Notes under the pieces: model-generated
What the model was told of the DNA's origin: nothing
Databases searched by the model: none
Seen by the model: only the letters and a program-made list of their open reading frames with translations
Origin: Welwitschia mirabilis
Taxonomy: Eukaryota > Gnetophyta > Gnetopsida > Welwitschiales
NCBI GenBank assembly: GCA_051453625.1
Contig: JBOZIK010000001.1
Coordinates: 237,795,180 to 237,847,621 of the forward strand
Direction: 5' to 3'
Length of the DNA stretch: 52,442 nt
Translations under genes and position numbers: made by a program
Shown here: positions 1 to 12,169 of the stretch, piece by piece
Layout: each line of letters opens with the position of its first letter
Numbering within the stretch: the stretch's first letter is position 1

Positions 1-2403
1 CCTCAACTCATAATCTGCAGGAAATAGATATTCAAATTCTAAGAGACAAATAGAGACCTTAGGTATAGAGACCTATGGTTGAAGCTTTACTTGAGTAGAT
101 TTAGGCCCTCCTAGTTAAGACCATTAAAACCATTAGAGGTTTTATTAATAGAGATATTTAATCACTTAATAAAAGGATTCAAACTTTAGAGTAAAAGGGT
201 ACAATTTATTAAGAGAAGAGTGCAACACACTAAGGACCAAATTGTCAATATGTAGAGCATGTCATTTCTATCTAGCAGAGTATGACAGTGGATATTCCTA
301 AGGTTATACATGTCCAATACGATATGATAGTTAGATCAATATCTACATATTTAGACCTTTATTTCTTTATAGATCTTGAGCATTCTCCCTTTTCTCCCTC
401 TGCACTTTAGCTATCTATTAAACCTAAGTTTATCATGTATAAATCAGAGGAGTTATTTTCTATTATTATTTTGTATCTCCTCTTATATGCACTTTTATAC
501 TAAAAACTCTTTGTTTTTATAAACACATTATTTTTTTAGCATGATGTACTAATTTTTACCTAATTTTCATGACTATTATTAATTTTTACATGTTATGATG
601 AGGGTTAATTTGACTTGGACAATCTTTCTATTTTATTATTATTTAATTTAATTGAAAATTATCTTATTACATTTATTGATTATTTGCAAAAATAAAAATT
701 GTATCATAGATTCCTGATTTCAAAGATATTTTTTAAGCCTATCGTCACCTCCATTATTTGGATGATGACCTAGATAATCAATTGGCTGAGTCTTAAGTAG
801 GTGAAATTTTTATTTTTTCTAGTTTCTTATGATCTAGTATGTATAGCTGTGATTTTTAAAAATCTATCTAAGATGATTTTCTTAAGTATTTTAGTTATTT
901 TAGTATGTAATAAGTTAGCTGGCAAACATGGTTTACTACATGGTTTTATCAAAGACTAACAACCTTAAGTGGAATACCATATTGTACTATCATCTTATGC
1001 ATATTTGATAGTGTATTTTAAGTGGTTTTATAGGTTAATAGATAGGTAAATTCTTGATCTCTATAATAATGAAGAACCAAGATGAAAGATAAGAAAACAT
1101 GTAATCTCCATGATGTTTTACAGTAATTTAAGCAATTCTTAAAAGCTTGCCATTTTTTAGACAACTTCCTGTAAAAACATTGAGACTAATGCATTAAAGG
1201 AAGATTTATAAAAGTCCATAATTCACCTCTCATTCAATGATGTACAAATGACAGAGCAATTCATGCTAATAGGAATGCTAATTGTAATTAATTTGGTAGC
1301 TGATGTGAATTATATATTAGGTGGCATCATCTTCATTATCATCTAGACAATTACCCAGATGACACTATTATAGCATCTGCAGTAATACTTACCTAATTTC
1401 TACCACCTATCTATCTATTTTCTTCACCCATTTATTACAATTTTATCCATGGCCATTATGGTTCTACCCATGCCTATCTATATATCTTGTTGTGTGCTTA
1501 TGTATTAATAAATATTGGTCCTATACTCAACTTCTACTTATCTTCATTTATATCAGAGATTTTTATGACAAGAAATCAAAGGGCTAGAGATTCATTCTTA
1601 TATTTATAAAGAGACATCTTTCTTGGTGTTGGATAGTGCTTCCTCTATTGAGATATGTCTACTTTGTAACATGGGTGTGGTTCTAACAGAAAACACGTCT
1701 TTTTTAATTTCAATGCATGCTTATTACTCATGCTTATAACTTATGTTGCTTCTGATCTAGTGACAATTTCTTTAGTAATATAAGTTATGAGGGCAACCTT
1801 TCTAAAGGTTATACATGGTTAGTTTGGAATATGTACATTGTTATTTCCTTTTTCTAGAGTAGCTTTACATAAGTGTATTTCATTTTACTTTCATGCATTA
1901 CCAGTTATTTGCTATAGTTAGAGTATAAAGAATTTTCTTATAAAAATCAACTCTCTTATTCTTAACTTGGTCTTCAATGGATTATGACATTCAGGTAACT
2001 CCCATCTATATTAGTGTGTTGTGTTTGTGTATTATATTTGTGATTGATAGGATTCAACTAAACTAAGAACGTAATGTTGCATAAATATGCAACACAATAG
2101 ATGGCCTTCTCAATCATGAGAAAATGTTGAAAGCATTTCAAGTAGTATGATGAACTTCATATGTTCCTAGCTTAATAGGGCATGATTTAGATTTATCAAA
2201 CCAAATTTTTAGAAATTAATTATATCTCTTTCCAAATAGGTAACACTATTTTATACATTAATATTACCTCTCTTAGTGATGTTATTCTAATATGACCTTA
2301 AGAAATAGAGCTTAAAAGAGAAATATTAAACTATTTTATTGTTATATAGTATATAAGGACCTTAAAGAAAAATCACTCAAAAAACAAAATAATAGTGTTG
2401 AAG
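1..2403. other. No recognisable gene; AT-rich degraded repeat
   Basis: No open frame of useful length and no protein motif could be recognised on either strand. The only structured piece is a possible LTR end near 1250-1551, listed separately. Base composition and the scattered stops resemble the rest of the window, so this is probably old retrotransposon non-coding sequence, but that is inference. Confidence 0.5.
1250..1562 (+). repeat. Possible 3' end of a copia-like LTR with degraded primer-binding site
   Basis: An AATAAATATTGG segment near 1508 is followed by pyrimidine-rich sequence and then ATATCAGAGAT at about 1549-1560. The last part resembles TGGTATCAGAGC, the initiator Met-tRNA primer-binding site that follows Ty1/copia LTRs. 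No matching second LTR or gag was recognised, so this is only a weak call. Confidence 0.22.
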
Positions 2404-3810
2404 GATGTTTATCATGTTCTTTTTTAATAATTAATATTTTTCAATAATAACTTACAATCTTATAACCTAACTTACACAAACACATACACATACTAATATA
2501 GGGAGTCAATTTCAAGTTGTACTCTAGAGAAGAATTTAAAGAATATTTTGAAAATTGATTGATTTAAAAATAAAACAAAATGATTTTATAACTAATTTCA
2601 TAATTACCAAGAAGTAACAATGAAAAAATGGATGAAATGTAGTGAGATAAAAATGGAAGGATAAGATGCAAATCTAAATTCAATCATTTAGTTAAGTTTA
2701 CCAACTTGTTTTCACCCAAGTTGAACCTTTTATTTTATATTAAAATTAAAATTAACTTTAATATAATGAAATTTATTTCAACATATAATATAAATAAGAT
2801 AAAAAAGAAAGTAACATAAATAAATTAATCTTTTATTAATTCAACTATCTTAGATAAACTTAAAAATAATATCCCCTCAATGAAGGAAACATAGCCCAAA
2901 AGAAAGGTAAGATTAGTGGATTCCATATTTAATTAATTTACAAATTATTAAAAGAATAATTGATGCATAAAAGATGAGAAATGAGTTGCTTAAAGGGGTG
3001 ATTTATAGTTTTGGATGAGTAGTTCAGTTTACTAAGGAATAGTAACTAATAAAGTGCAATGATATGAATGATCTTATAATGGATATAATACTTGTCACAT
3101 CTATTAGAGTGATTGTCCTCTTGGGTATCATTTAGATAATTATATAAGATAAACTCCTATCATATGCCTTTCACTTATAATAGCTAACTAATCTCCACAT
3201 GTCTTCCTATAGTAATTTATAATTGTAACTACTTATGTGCTATTAGAATGATGATATGAAATAAGTACTATAAAAAAATGAAGTTTTTATTGATTTATAT
3301 TATTTTCATCATTTGAGTACAATATAGACAATAAAATGGCTAACTAATATAGTAACTACTATAGTAACTACTCCAGTGACTTCTTGTTCTTTTTTTATTA
3401 TCATATAGATGATCATAGAAAATGGCACTCATGATGATGCATGTTTATCATTAAATTCATCTCTAGTCATCATCCCATAATATAGTATTAACTTATCATT
3501 TTTTAAAGCATCATAGACAATTATAAATTAATCATATCAATCCTTATCTAGCATCATTATAAAAGTTAGAACATTTTAATGTTATCACATTCCATCATTG
3601 TCTCCTCATCTAGATTTTAAAACTCTATCATAAGATTCATAAATATAATATCTATAAATTCATTCATAAAGGTTGGATACATTATAAAATGGTTATTTAT
3701 TATTCATCATGATGGCTAATTTACTTTTATTTTTAATAAATAAAAAATTTATATATATAGACCTAAAACATACTTTAAAAATGATGTTAACTATGGCCAA
3801 TTTGGCCTTA
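2404..3810. repeat. Dispersed repeat family R1, copy a
   Basis: This segment aligns by eye with 12170-13125 and 14760-15705. All three share a start near TTAATATTTTTxAATAATAACTTA, a CA-rich stretch, a GAGTTAATCCAATTTC-like block, a block near an ATTGATGC motif, and an end near the AATTTGGCCTCAxAATATGAAA region. This copy is longer, with about 0.5 kb extra in its 3' half. It may be an LTR or a non-coding part of the neighbouring minus-strand gypsy element; no terminal repeats could be fixed. Confidence 0.55.
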
Positions 3811-4626
3811 CAACATAATTCATCATTAAGCATTTCTTAGTCTATGAGAAAGAAAGGGGTAAACAATAAAAGGCAATTAAATTAAAAAATGCATGAAACA
3901 TAAGACTTAAGTATAAAGGATAATCACATTGTCAAACATAGAGTGGATCTTATTCTACCATACTAAAGACATATTGTAATTAAAAATCATTAATAAATTA
4001 CGAACTTTATTTAGAAACTATGATTTAAACATATTTTAATGCTTTATAATAATATGTTATTCTAGTTAGATTTAATTCTTAAATGTTTCAAAGAGAAGAT
4101 CTCCATTAGCATACATTATCTTTTAGGTATCATTTAGACGACAAGATGGATAATAGTATTTTTCCATTTTCTTTGGCTTTGATCAAAATTATTTTGTCTC
4201 AAATTGATCCTTGATGTTTTCAAGTGTTTAGTTAAGTCTTTAAAAATTGCCATACGCCATGTCAGCTCTTGCAAGATCATGATGGCTATACATAAGTATT
4301 GTACATCCTTCGAAAGAGTATCAATAGAACCTAAAAATCATTCTCCAAAATTATTATCAAATAGAGTTAATTTTGCCTTACAAAGTAGCCCTAATTTAGT
4401 ACTTGTTAGTTTCTAATAAGGAAAGTAGATGATTTCCTTACAATTCCAAATTAACAAGGATAAATAATCAAATAGATAGATAAGTTAAGCTCTTAGTAAT
4501 TTTATCATTTAGATTCATGATCAATTTTAACTAGATGTGATGACACTTGTAAGATAATTATGAATAGTAACTATCATCTACCTATGCCATTTAGATGACA
4601 AAAGTGGACAACCTCAATAGAATTGA
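3811..4626. other. Non-coding AT-rich stretch, no gene seen
   Basis: A 70-codon open frame at 4204-4416 (+) has no recognisable domain and a composition expected by chance in such AT-rich DNA. A short motif, roughly CATTTAGACGACA, recurs here (about 4130, 4590) and elsewhere in the first 5 kb, which suggests LTR-like sequence. Nothing else was recognised. Confidence 0.4.
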
Positions 4627-5760
4627 AAAATTAGAAGAAATAGGGTTAGAAAATTTAAAAATTTTAAGATTTTAATCTAAAGGATTCCTCAAATGCTCTA
4701 AAACTATAGTAATACTTGAAAAAATGACTCTAAAAGATATCAAAAAGAGGATCATAAGTTAATGATCAGAAGGGGTAATAAAGAAGTTGGTAAGAGATAT
4801 AAAATAAAAAGTGGAAAATCAAGAAAGAAAAAATAAATTAAAAAAAGAAAATCAAAAGTCAAAAATGGAGGTTATACTAAATGAGGTAAAAATGGAATGG
4901 AGATAAAATTGACAGTCAAACATGAAACTAATGGTTAATGCTGAATGCAGTAGTATGATCAACCAAAGGTTAATGAGGCAAAATAAATGGAGATAGTGAA
5001 AAACTAAATGTGTATATGTCCTATGCAAGATAAGACTAAAATGTAAAAATACCTTTGAGATTTCTAAAAACATCAAGAAATTTCTAAAAATAACAAATAA
5101 ACATGAAGGTATGTAAAGAATATTAACTCCTTCATACTAAATACTANNNNNNNNNNNNNNNNNNNNNNNNNNNNNNNNNNNNNNNNNNNNNNNNNNNNNN
5201 NNNNNNNNNNNNNNNNNNNNNNNNNNNNNNNNNNNNNNNNNNNNNNTTATAATAAATAGGATTAGAAAATTTAAAAATTTTAATATTTTAATCTAAAGGA
5301 TTCCTCAAATTCTTTAAAACTATAGTAATACTTGAAAAAATAGCTCTAAAAGATATAAAAAAGAGGATCATAAGTCAATGATTAGAAGGGGTAATTAAAA
5401 AAATGGTAAGAGATATAAAATAAAAAGTGGAAAACCAAGAAAGAAAAACAATTAGAAAAAGGAAATCAAAAGTAAAAAATGGAGGTTATACTTAATGAGG
5501 TGAAAATGGGATGGAGATAAAATTAACAGTCAAACATGAAACTAATGGTTAATGCTAAATGCAATAGTATGATCAACCAAAGATTAATGAGGTAAAATAA
5601 ATGGAAATAGTGAAAAAATAAATGTGTATATGTGCTATGCAAGATGATACTAAAATGTAAAAATAACTTTAAGATTTTTAAAAACACTAAGAAAATTCTA
5701 AAAATAACAAATAAACATGAAGGTATGTAAAGAAGATTAACTCCATCATACTAAATACTA
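4627..5760. repeat. Direct duplication flanking gap 5147-5246
   Basis: 4627-5146 is repeated, with scattered substitutions, at 5247-5760. The first copy stops exactly at the 100-N gap; the second begins right after it and continues into new sequence. The pyrimidine-rich minus strand here (open frame 5076-4852) looks like LTR or UTR rather than a protein. The layout fits unmerged overlapping contig ends or an old tandem duplication. Confidence 0.85.
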
Positions 5761-5862
5761 ACTTAGCATAACTTAGTGGGATTTTTCATAGAGCTTCTTA
5801 ATATTAAAGATGCATAATTTTATGATGAATAATAATAAGCATTATGTAATAAGAGTAATGAT

Positions 5863-6758
5863 TATAAAAAAATCAAATGATTCTTTTATAAAGTATTAGT
5901 GTAATATAAGGACTATAATCTATTTGATGTTATTTTAAATAAATAATAAAACTTTGCTAATAGATCATTCAATGATCAGTATGTTTTTTCATGCTCTTAA
6001 AGTCATGGATCTAATTATGATAGATCTAGTTAATGTAAAAGAACATAATTCATCATGATGAGGGGAGTACAACCACTACTAGGAGAGTAAAAACCCATAA
6101 GACAAAGTTAGATCATGATCAACTAATTTACTAGTGGAGTTTCCACAACTATCATATCATACTACAAAAGGTCTTTTTTAAGAAAATTTGCCTCGATATG
6201 CTTATGGTAGGATAACATAAAATTTACTTTTGAAATTTATTTTCTTATNNNNNNNNNNNNNNNNNNNNNNNNNNNNNNNNNNNNNNNNNNNNNNNNNNNN
6301 NNNNNNNNNNNNNNNNNNNNNNNNNNNNNNNNNNNNNNNNNNNNNNNNNNNNNNNNNNNNNNNNNNNTATAAAAACATCAAATGATTCTTTCATAAAGTA
6401 TTAGTGTAATATCAGGACTAGAATCTATCTAATGTTATTTTAAATAAATAATAAAATTTTGCTAATAGTTCATTCAATGATCAATATGTTTTTTCATGCT
6501 CTTAAAGTCATGGCTCTAAGTTATAATAGATCTAGTTAATAAGCTATGAAAGAACATCATTCATCATGATGAGGGGAGTGCAACCACTACTAGTAGAGTA
6601 AAAACCCATAAGATAAAGTTAGATTATGATCAACTAATTTACTAGTGGAGTTTCCACAGCTATTATATAATACTACAAAATGTCTCTTTTAATAATTTTT
6701 CCTATGTATGCTTATGGTAGTATAACATAGAATTTACTTTTGAAATTTATCTTCTTAT
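5863..6758. repeat. Direct duplication flanking gap 6249-6367
   Basis: 5863-6248 is repeated at 6368-6758, across a gap of 119 N. Both copies contain the block around TTTACTAGTGGAGTTTCCACA. Non-coding; from its position it probably belongs to the 3' untranslated part or LTR of the minus-strand gypsy element to the right. Confidence 0.85.
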
Positions 6759-7239
6759 TCTCTTTTATTCTTTTCTATTTTTCTTATCTCTTTATCTTCT
6801 CTTGTTTTTCAAAACAAATTTGCTTTTACTCCCTTTATGCAACATTGATTAATTATTAGAATAAGAAAGTATCTAAGTATAAAGTTATAAACTAGCATCA
6901 AATTTGACACAATGAATACCAAAAAAATTATCATAGAAATTGAATTTCATAGATATAGAAATGTTTTATATTGGCTAAAATATAGTCTTCATTATTTTAA
7001 ATACTCTAAAGAACAGAATTAGTTTCATAAAAAATATATAAAATCTAATATAAAACCAACTTAATAAATGATCAAACAGTCAAATGACTTAACTAGAAAA
7101 CCTGACTAAAAAACTATTTAAATAATGAAAAAGGGATTTTTTTTTTAAAGGTAAGAGAATAATCTAAGTTAATTACTTTAATCATATCCATAGTATAATA
7201 ACAATTATGGGATGATTAGTAGAACTTCAACTGTAGTCC

Positions 7240-7520
7240 ATTTACTTTTAACATTTTATAAGTATTAAGTTAGAAAGCTTAACAGGGCCATTAAGATTTA
7301 CTTGCTCTATAAGATAAAGACCTTATTATTTAGGAGTCAATTTGTAATGAAGTATATGCACTTATGTATTAAACAATACTATCATTTAACCATGTTTAAA
7401 ACACTTAGAAATAAGCTTTTTATCAGGGTAAATCTTACCTTGAGATTTATAGATGAATTATCTACGGATAACATGGTTTCATTAAGATATTAATGTTTCA
7501 CTATTATATGTTGAAGAGTT
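7240..7520 (-). pseudogene. Gypsy integrase C-terminal remnant, second copy
   Basis: The minus-strand reading corresponds to the stretch after the integrase core, where gypsy elements have a VGQKVLLFNSRL-type segment and then a GPY/F module. Recognisable here are the spaced pattern KLTSK, GLY and NGPVKL, matching family phrases like KLKSRWSGPF and GAVEL. It is part of the gap-flanking duplication and is interrupted by stops. No function. Confidence 0.6.
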
Positions 7521-8169
7521 TCATAAAAATTTAGAACATTAAGTTGATGGACTGGTTTATATAAATTTTAGTACACATCAATAAAAATCACACAATTTTT
7601 ATCATACACATGTTCATAAGGTGAAAAATCAAGTGAATTATGCAAAATCATATGGTNNNNNNNNNNNNNNNNNNNNNNNNNNNNNNNNNNNNNNNNNNNN
7701 NNNNNNNNNNNNNNNNNNNNNNNNNNNNNNNNNNNNNNNNNNNNNNNNNNNNNNNNTTTTTGCAAAAGTGATTAATTATTAGAATCAGATAGTATCTAAG
7801 TATAAAGTTATAAATTAGCATTAAATTTGACACAATGAATTCTTAAAAAATTACCATAGAAATTGAAGTTCATAGATATGGAAATGTTTTATATTAGCTA
7901 AGATATAGTATTTATCATTTTAAATACTTTAAGTTAAAAAAATTAATTTCATAAAAAATATATAAAATCTAATATAAAATCAACTAAATAAATGATCAAA
8001 TAGTCAAATGACTTGACTAAGAAACCTGACTAAAAAACTACTTAAATAATGGAAAAGGAAATATGTTTTTTTAAGGTAAGAGAATAATCTAAGTTAATCA
8101 CTTTAATCATATCCATAGTATAATGAAAATTATGGGATGATTAGTATAACTTTAATTATAGTCCATACA

Positions 8170-8470
8170 CTTTTAACATTTCATGAGTGTTAAGTTATAA
8201 AGCTTAACAGGGCCATTAAGATTCACTTGCTCTATAAGATAAAGACCTTATTATTTAGAAGTCAATTTGTAATGAAGTATATGTACTTATGTATTAAACA
8301 ATACTACCATTTAACCATGTTTAAAACACTTAGAAATAAGGTTTTTGTCAAGGTAAATCTTACCTTGATATTTGTGGATGAATTATCTATGGATAACATG
8401 GTTTCATAAAGATATTGAAGTTGCACTACTATATGTTGAAGATTTTCATAAAAATTTAGAACATTAAGTT
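8170..8470 (-). pseudogene. Gypsy integrase C-terminal remnant (GPY/F-like)
   Basis: Read on the minus strand, it follows the integrase core at 8.9-8.6 kb after a short spacer. A run reading roughly VVLFNT, then KLTSK, GLYLIEQV and NGPVKL, corresponds to the C-terminal module that contacts target DNA in gypsy integrases. The Trp of the usual RWSGPF motif is replaced by a stop. The 60-codon plus-strand frame here is an antisense shadow. Confidence 0.65.
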
Positions 8471-8599
8471 GATGGATTGTTTTGAATAAATTTTAGTACA
8501 CAATCAATAAAAATCACATAAGTTTTATCATAAACATGTTCACAAGGTAAAAAATCAAGTGAATTATGTAGTCATATTGTAAGCCTAAAATACATCATA

Positions 8600-9200
8600 A
8601 AGTATTAAAGATCAAGACTTCTTACTTTGAGAATTAATTTTTTAACATAATTTCTTTATTTCCTTATTAGAGTTTTTAACTTGTCCATTGATTTTTAGAT
8701 GATAAAAATTATCTATTTTATGTTCAATTACAATAGAAAGGAGAAGTTCTTGAAGAAAATTATTTATAAAATGAAAGTGAAAAAAAATGGAAAATGTTAT
8801 ATCTAAGAAAATAACATATGGTTTTAACATAATTTTTTCTTGTACAAATGACTGCTACTCATTTGATCACATAATCAATGACCACTAAAATATAATTTTT
8901 ATTATAATAAAATGTTATAAGAGGGTTTATAAAGTCTTTACCTTAATAATGAAAAAGTTCACACTCTAAGATAAGTTGAAGGAATATGTCTTAAAATTTC
9001 AAAATGATATCAAAGCATCGATAGGCATTACACCTTCTAGTAAAATCAAATGAATCTTTAAAAGGATAAGCTAATAGAATCTAGTATGTAGGACTTTCAT
9101 GGATGTATTTTAACCACTAAAAAAAGCTCCGCACATATCATCATGATAAAAAGTAAAGGCATCATATTATTCCCATTTTGAAACATACTTATGCATGAGT
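8600..9200 (-). pseudogene. Gypsy integrase, zinc-binding region and catalytic core remnant
   Basis: On the minus strand, YHDDMCGAFFSG and then a RRCNAY segment (Tyr codon at 9021-9023) match the HHCC zinc-binding region, with the second Cys of the C-x2-C pair changed to Tyr. Downstream, DIFLQLILECELF and YILVVIDYVIK match the start of the catalytic core (family: YILVAVDYVSKW). FYHLKINGQVKNSNKEIKK, ending near 8650, matches the PYHPQTNGQ region with the third catalytic residue nearby. Multiple frameshifts; dead. Open frame 8830-8642 is one surviving piece. Confidence 0.8.
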
Positions 9201-9279
9201 TAATCTTTACATTTTTAATTATAAGTTTAATGATAGGGAGCTTTAAGGGTAACAAGATAATTTAAAATGTTAACATGCC

Positions 9280-9800
9280 TTAGAGAATGATGCTTATAAT
9301 AAATGGAGTAAAAATGTGCAATGGAAAAGATTTTCTCATTAAAAAAATGTCTTGGATAAAAAGGTCAAAAGAAAAATTTAGAAAATGTTGTTCATTAGGG
9401 ATTCTAGATTGATAATTAAAAATATAATTCTTTTTTCCTAATTTAAGTATGATGTTAAGATGAATTATTACATTAAAATCACCCATCTAATAAGTCTTAC
9501 ACTCAAGTATTTCTTAGTTATTAAATATTGAGTGGTGATATAATTAACATAAACATTAGTATGAAAACCAAAAATATAGTATTAAAGTTTAATAAGACAA
9601 AATATGAGAGTAAAATTTACATTTTTGATGATGGTATAATTACATGATATTCTTGAAATCATTTTACTATTATAGTAAATAATCTTATAATCTTTCTTAT
9701 GTTTTTATCCTAGTACTTCTCCTATAGCCATATTGCTCAAATCACACATAAGTTCAAAGTATTTATTCAAATTAAGCCCTTCAACTATAGGTTTAGAATT
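9280..9800 (-). pseudogene. Gypsy RNase H remnant and RH-integrase linker
   Basis: The minus-strand frame runs FELMCDLSNMAIGEVLG, then IIYYNSKMI, YLITKKY and RLIRWVILM. These match the retrotransposon RNase H phrases FELMCDASDYAVGAVLGQ, PIYYASRTL, YLLSKKDAKP and RLIRWVLLLQEF, in order and at the right spacing. The Asp of the CDAS motif is retained. The frame breaks after RWVILM; the open frame 9486-9280 then reads through the linker toward the integrase, including a NYQSRIPNE piece matching the DHLSRL region. Confidence 0.82.
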
Positions 9801-9862
9801 ATTTTGTCCTTAAATTTTTAAAAGGAAAATTGACAATACTCTCTCTAATAAAACTTAACATA

Positions 9863-9962
9863 NNNNNNNNNNNNNNNNNNNNNNNNNNNNNNNNNNNNNN
9901 NNNNNNNNNNNNNNNNNNNNNNNNNNNNNNNNNNNNNNNNNNNNNNNNNNNNNNNNNNNNNN
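9863..9962. other. Assembly gap (100 N) in gypsy RT-RNase H junction
   Basis: Only about 8 bases (TTAACATA) are shared by the two sides, unlike most 100-N gaps here. The RT connection ends on the right and RNase H begins on the left, so little coding sequence need be missing. Confidence 0.9.
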
Positions 9963-10760
9963 TTAACATATTTTTCTAATAAATAATGAAAAGGTTTACA
10001 TATCTTAGAACAGTCATTAATGAAACTCCTAGAAAAACTACTATAACCAAGAAAATATCTAACTAGTCTAACATTTATTGGATATTGAATATTTCTAATG
10101 TTATTAACTTTGATTGGATCCATTCTAATTTTTGTACTAGAAATATGATGTTCTAATACTGTCCCACCCTTTACAAGGAACTAATTCTTTCTCTAAAATG
10201 AATGAATACCATTAGAGATGCAACAATTAATAACTTTTTCTAATGTTTATAATATTTATCCAAACAAAATACTAAAGATATAAAGGTTATATATATATTT
10301 TTATATATTATTTAATAATATTAGAAAAGATACTCATCATAATTCTTTAAAATGTTCTAGATTTATTACATAAACCAAAAGATATTCACTTAAAATATAA
10401 AGTTTAAAATATTAGGTAAATGTGGTTCTAAATTGATCTTCATTTGCAATGCATAATTAGCTATAATTACTATGGACATTAAGGAAAAATTATCAAGATT
10501 GACCTTACATTATATCAAGTATTTGATCTAAAAAGAGAAAAGTATAATGGTCTTGCTTAGCAATATCATTAGGTTTTGAAAATCAATGCATACTCTCTAA
10601 TTCTAATCTCTATTAAGTACTATGGTTAAGGAGCTAATTCAATAAAAAGTGGCATGCATGATTCCCACATGCATAAGTTTAATGATTTATTCATTTGCTA
10701 CTTACTTAATGATAGGGTTAAGTCTCTTTTATGGTTACCTAATGGATGTATAATTATCTT
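9963..10760 (-). pseudogene. Gypsy reverse transcriptase remnant
   Basis: On the minus strand the palm region can be followed through a CIDFQNL piece (family: CIDYRKLN), QDHYTFLFLDQILD (KDHFPLPFIDQML) and ANEDQFRTTFT (PEDQEKTTFT). After frameshifts, GGTVLEHHIS, then MDPIKVNNI and VRYFLGYSSFSRSFIND, match the thumb and connection (VLGHKIS, VRSFLGHAGFYRRFIKDFS). The YxDD box could not be read. The region ends at gap 9863-9962. Clearly homologous, clearly inactive. Confidence 0.85.
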
Positions 10761-11149
10761 CCAAATATATCTTATATTAAACTATGAAAGAAGAAATGGA
10801 TGAAATATCTTTGTAAGTCTACAAAAAAGCATTTATTTCAAAAGTAAGGAGTTGAAATAGTGATTTTTATTCAAAATCATAAAAACATGCATTAATTATA
10901 AATGATTTTTTATGATTATTATTTAAAAATATGTATTTTAACTCATTTATTAATTCTATAAGTTCCAAGGCATAATCACCACTCCCTGTTGTTGTAACTT
11001 CATCTTGATGTAGGATGTTTTTAATGGATTTAAATGTTAAAAATCATCATCAACAAGGGGTTTAATATTTTCATTTATTTTTTCTTTAATTTATTATATA
11101 AGAAACCATTATTAAGATCACATGGATTGGAATAATTAAAGATTTTGAG

Positions 11150-11180
11150 CTTTTTTTCTTTTTTTCTTTTTTTCTTTTTT
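11150..11180. repeat. Microsatellite, period 8 (C followed by 7 T)
   Basis: Four uninterrupted units of CTTTTTTT, the last one T short. It sits between protease and RT remnants on the opposite strand and inflates a minus-strand open frame with a Lys-rich tail that should not be taken as protein. Confidence 0.9.
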
Positions 11181-11290
11181 AACATTCTTCAAGATAATCA
11201 AATAAAGTTGAGTTGGATAGACTAAGAAGCCTTTCTTCTCTGGGATGATATTGAATAAGTATGAAAAGTCTAATTTGTTGCTTAATATTA

Positions 11291-11535
11291 NNNNNNNNNN
11301 NNNNNNNNNNNNNNNNNNNNNNNNNNNNNNNNNNNNNNNNNNNNNNNNNNNNNNNNNNNNNNNNNNNNNNNNNNNNNNNNNNNNNNNNNNNNNNNNNNNN
11401 NNNNNNNNNNNNNNNNNNNNNNNNNNNNNNNNNNNNNNNNNNNNNNNNNNNNNNNNNNNNNNNNNNNNNNNNNNNNNNNNNNNNNNNNNNNNNNNNNNNN
11501 NNNNNNNNNNNNNNNNNNNNNNNNNNNNNNNNNNN
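11291..11535. other. Assembly gap (245 N) within gypsy protease
   Basis: A gap not of the 100-N type, so its size may be estimated. The duplicated copy at 13924-14103 supplies the protease C-terminal side that is missing here. Open frames spanning the Ns are artefacts. Confidence 0.9.
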
Positions 11536-11900
11536 TTTGTTGGTTTAATTCTATCTTTGAATTCAAACTTCTTGCAAATGTGAAGTGACATCATGTTGAT
11601 AGTAGACCTTATGTTAACTAAGACTTTCTTAATATTTTTACTTTCCTCTAAGATAATACTGCATATGGTAGCCCTTAGGTCTTTAAATTTAAGACATTTT
11701 TACCTCACTAACTTAGAAAGAAATTGGGAAATAAAGAATCTACCTTGTACCAAAATCAATCCATATTTTATTGTATTAGGATTATCATGTAATATTTTCC
11801 AAAGAGATAGGTTAATACTCACATCTTATATAATTACCTTAAGATAATCATCATAAGTAGGATTAATCCTTAATATTTCTAGCCAAAGGATTATAGGTTT
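11536..11900 (-). pseudogene. Gypsy gag-protease junction and aspartic protease remnant (copy 1)
   Basis: On the minus strand, INPTYDDYLKVII and SINLSLWKILHDNP match the segment before the protease; then KFKDLRATICSIILEE and VNIRSTINMMSLHICKKF match the retropepsin phrases KYKDPGxPTISC and LDLGASVNLLPxSVYxQL. The catalytic Asp of DLGAS is Asn (codon 11613-11615) and the next Gly is Arg, both explained by G-to-A. A stop lies just upstream of KCLKFKD. Plus-strand frame 11593-11847 is a shadow. Confidence 0.82.
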
Positions 11901-12169
11901 ATTTTCTTTATTTTAATTAAGTGCATTATGGTTGTATTTTTCTCTAGAATTTGAAAAAAATTTAGGTTGATCAAGTATTTGTATATCATCATCATGGGCT
12001 AGACGTTTTTCTTAGTTATAAGAAGTGGAGGCTTTCTCATTGGAAGTTATATCATGTTCACTTCTTATTACTATCTTCTAATACTTTTTAACATCATTTA
12101 GATTGGGAATGGTTTATAATGCAAGATATCCTTTAGGTATTTGGTTTCATAAGATGGTTTGTTAAGAGG
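11901..12169 (-). pseudogene. Gypsy gag C-terminal region, unrecognised detail
   Basis: On the minus strand this precedes the protease and should encode the end of gag. Pieces such as KRLAHDDDIQILDQPKF are readable, but no zinc knuckle or capsid motif was found before repeat R1 cuts in at about 12170. The assignment rests on position. Confidence 0.4.

Larger units (their letters stand above)
6833..8580. repeat. Direct duplication (about 0.82 kb) flanking gap 7657-7756
   Basis: 6833-7656 is repeated at 7757-8580 across a 100-N gap. Each copy holds a minus-strand remnant of the integrase C-terminus (7240-7520 and 8170-8470). The plus-strand open frames at 7302-7493 and 8227-8409 are antisense shadows of that remnant and should not be called as genes. 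Confidence 0.85.

Noticed and set aside
4852-5076. 74-codon minus-strand hydrophobic open frame
   Set aside because: Composition is that of pyrimidine-rich LTR/UTR sequence, and the duplicate at 5470-5690 breaks the frame.
7302-8409. Paired plus-strand open frames of 60-63 codons that are nearly identical
   Set aside because: Antisense to the integrase C-terminal remnant; conserved only because the DNA is duplicated.
11136-11594. 152-codon minus-strand open frame with a Lys-rich end
   Set aside because: Its middle is the 245-N gap and its Lys-rich tail is the CTTTTTTT microsatellite; only the short protease part is meaningful.
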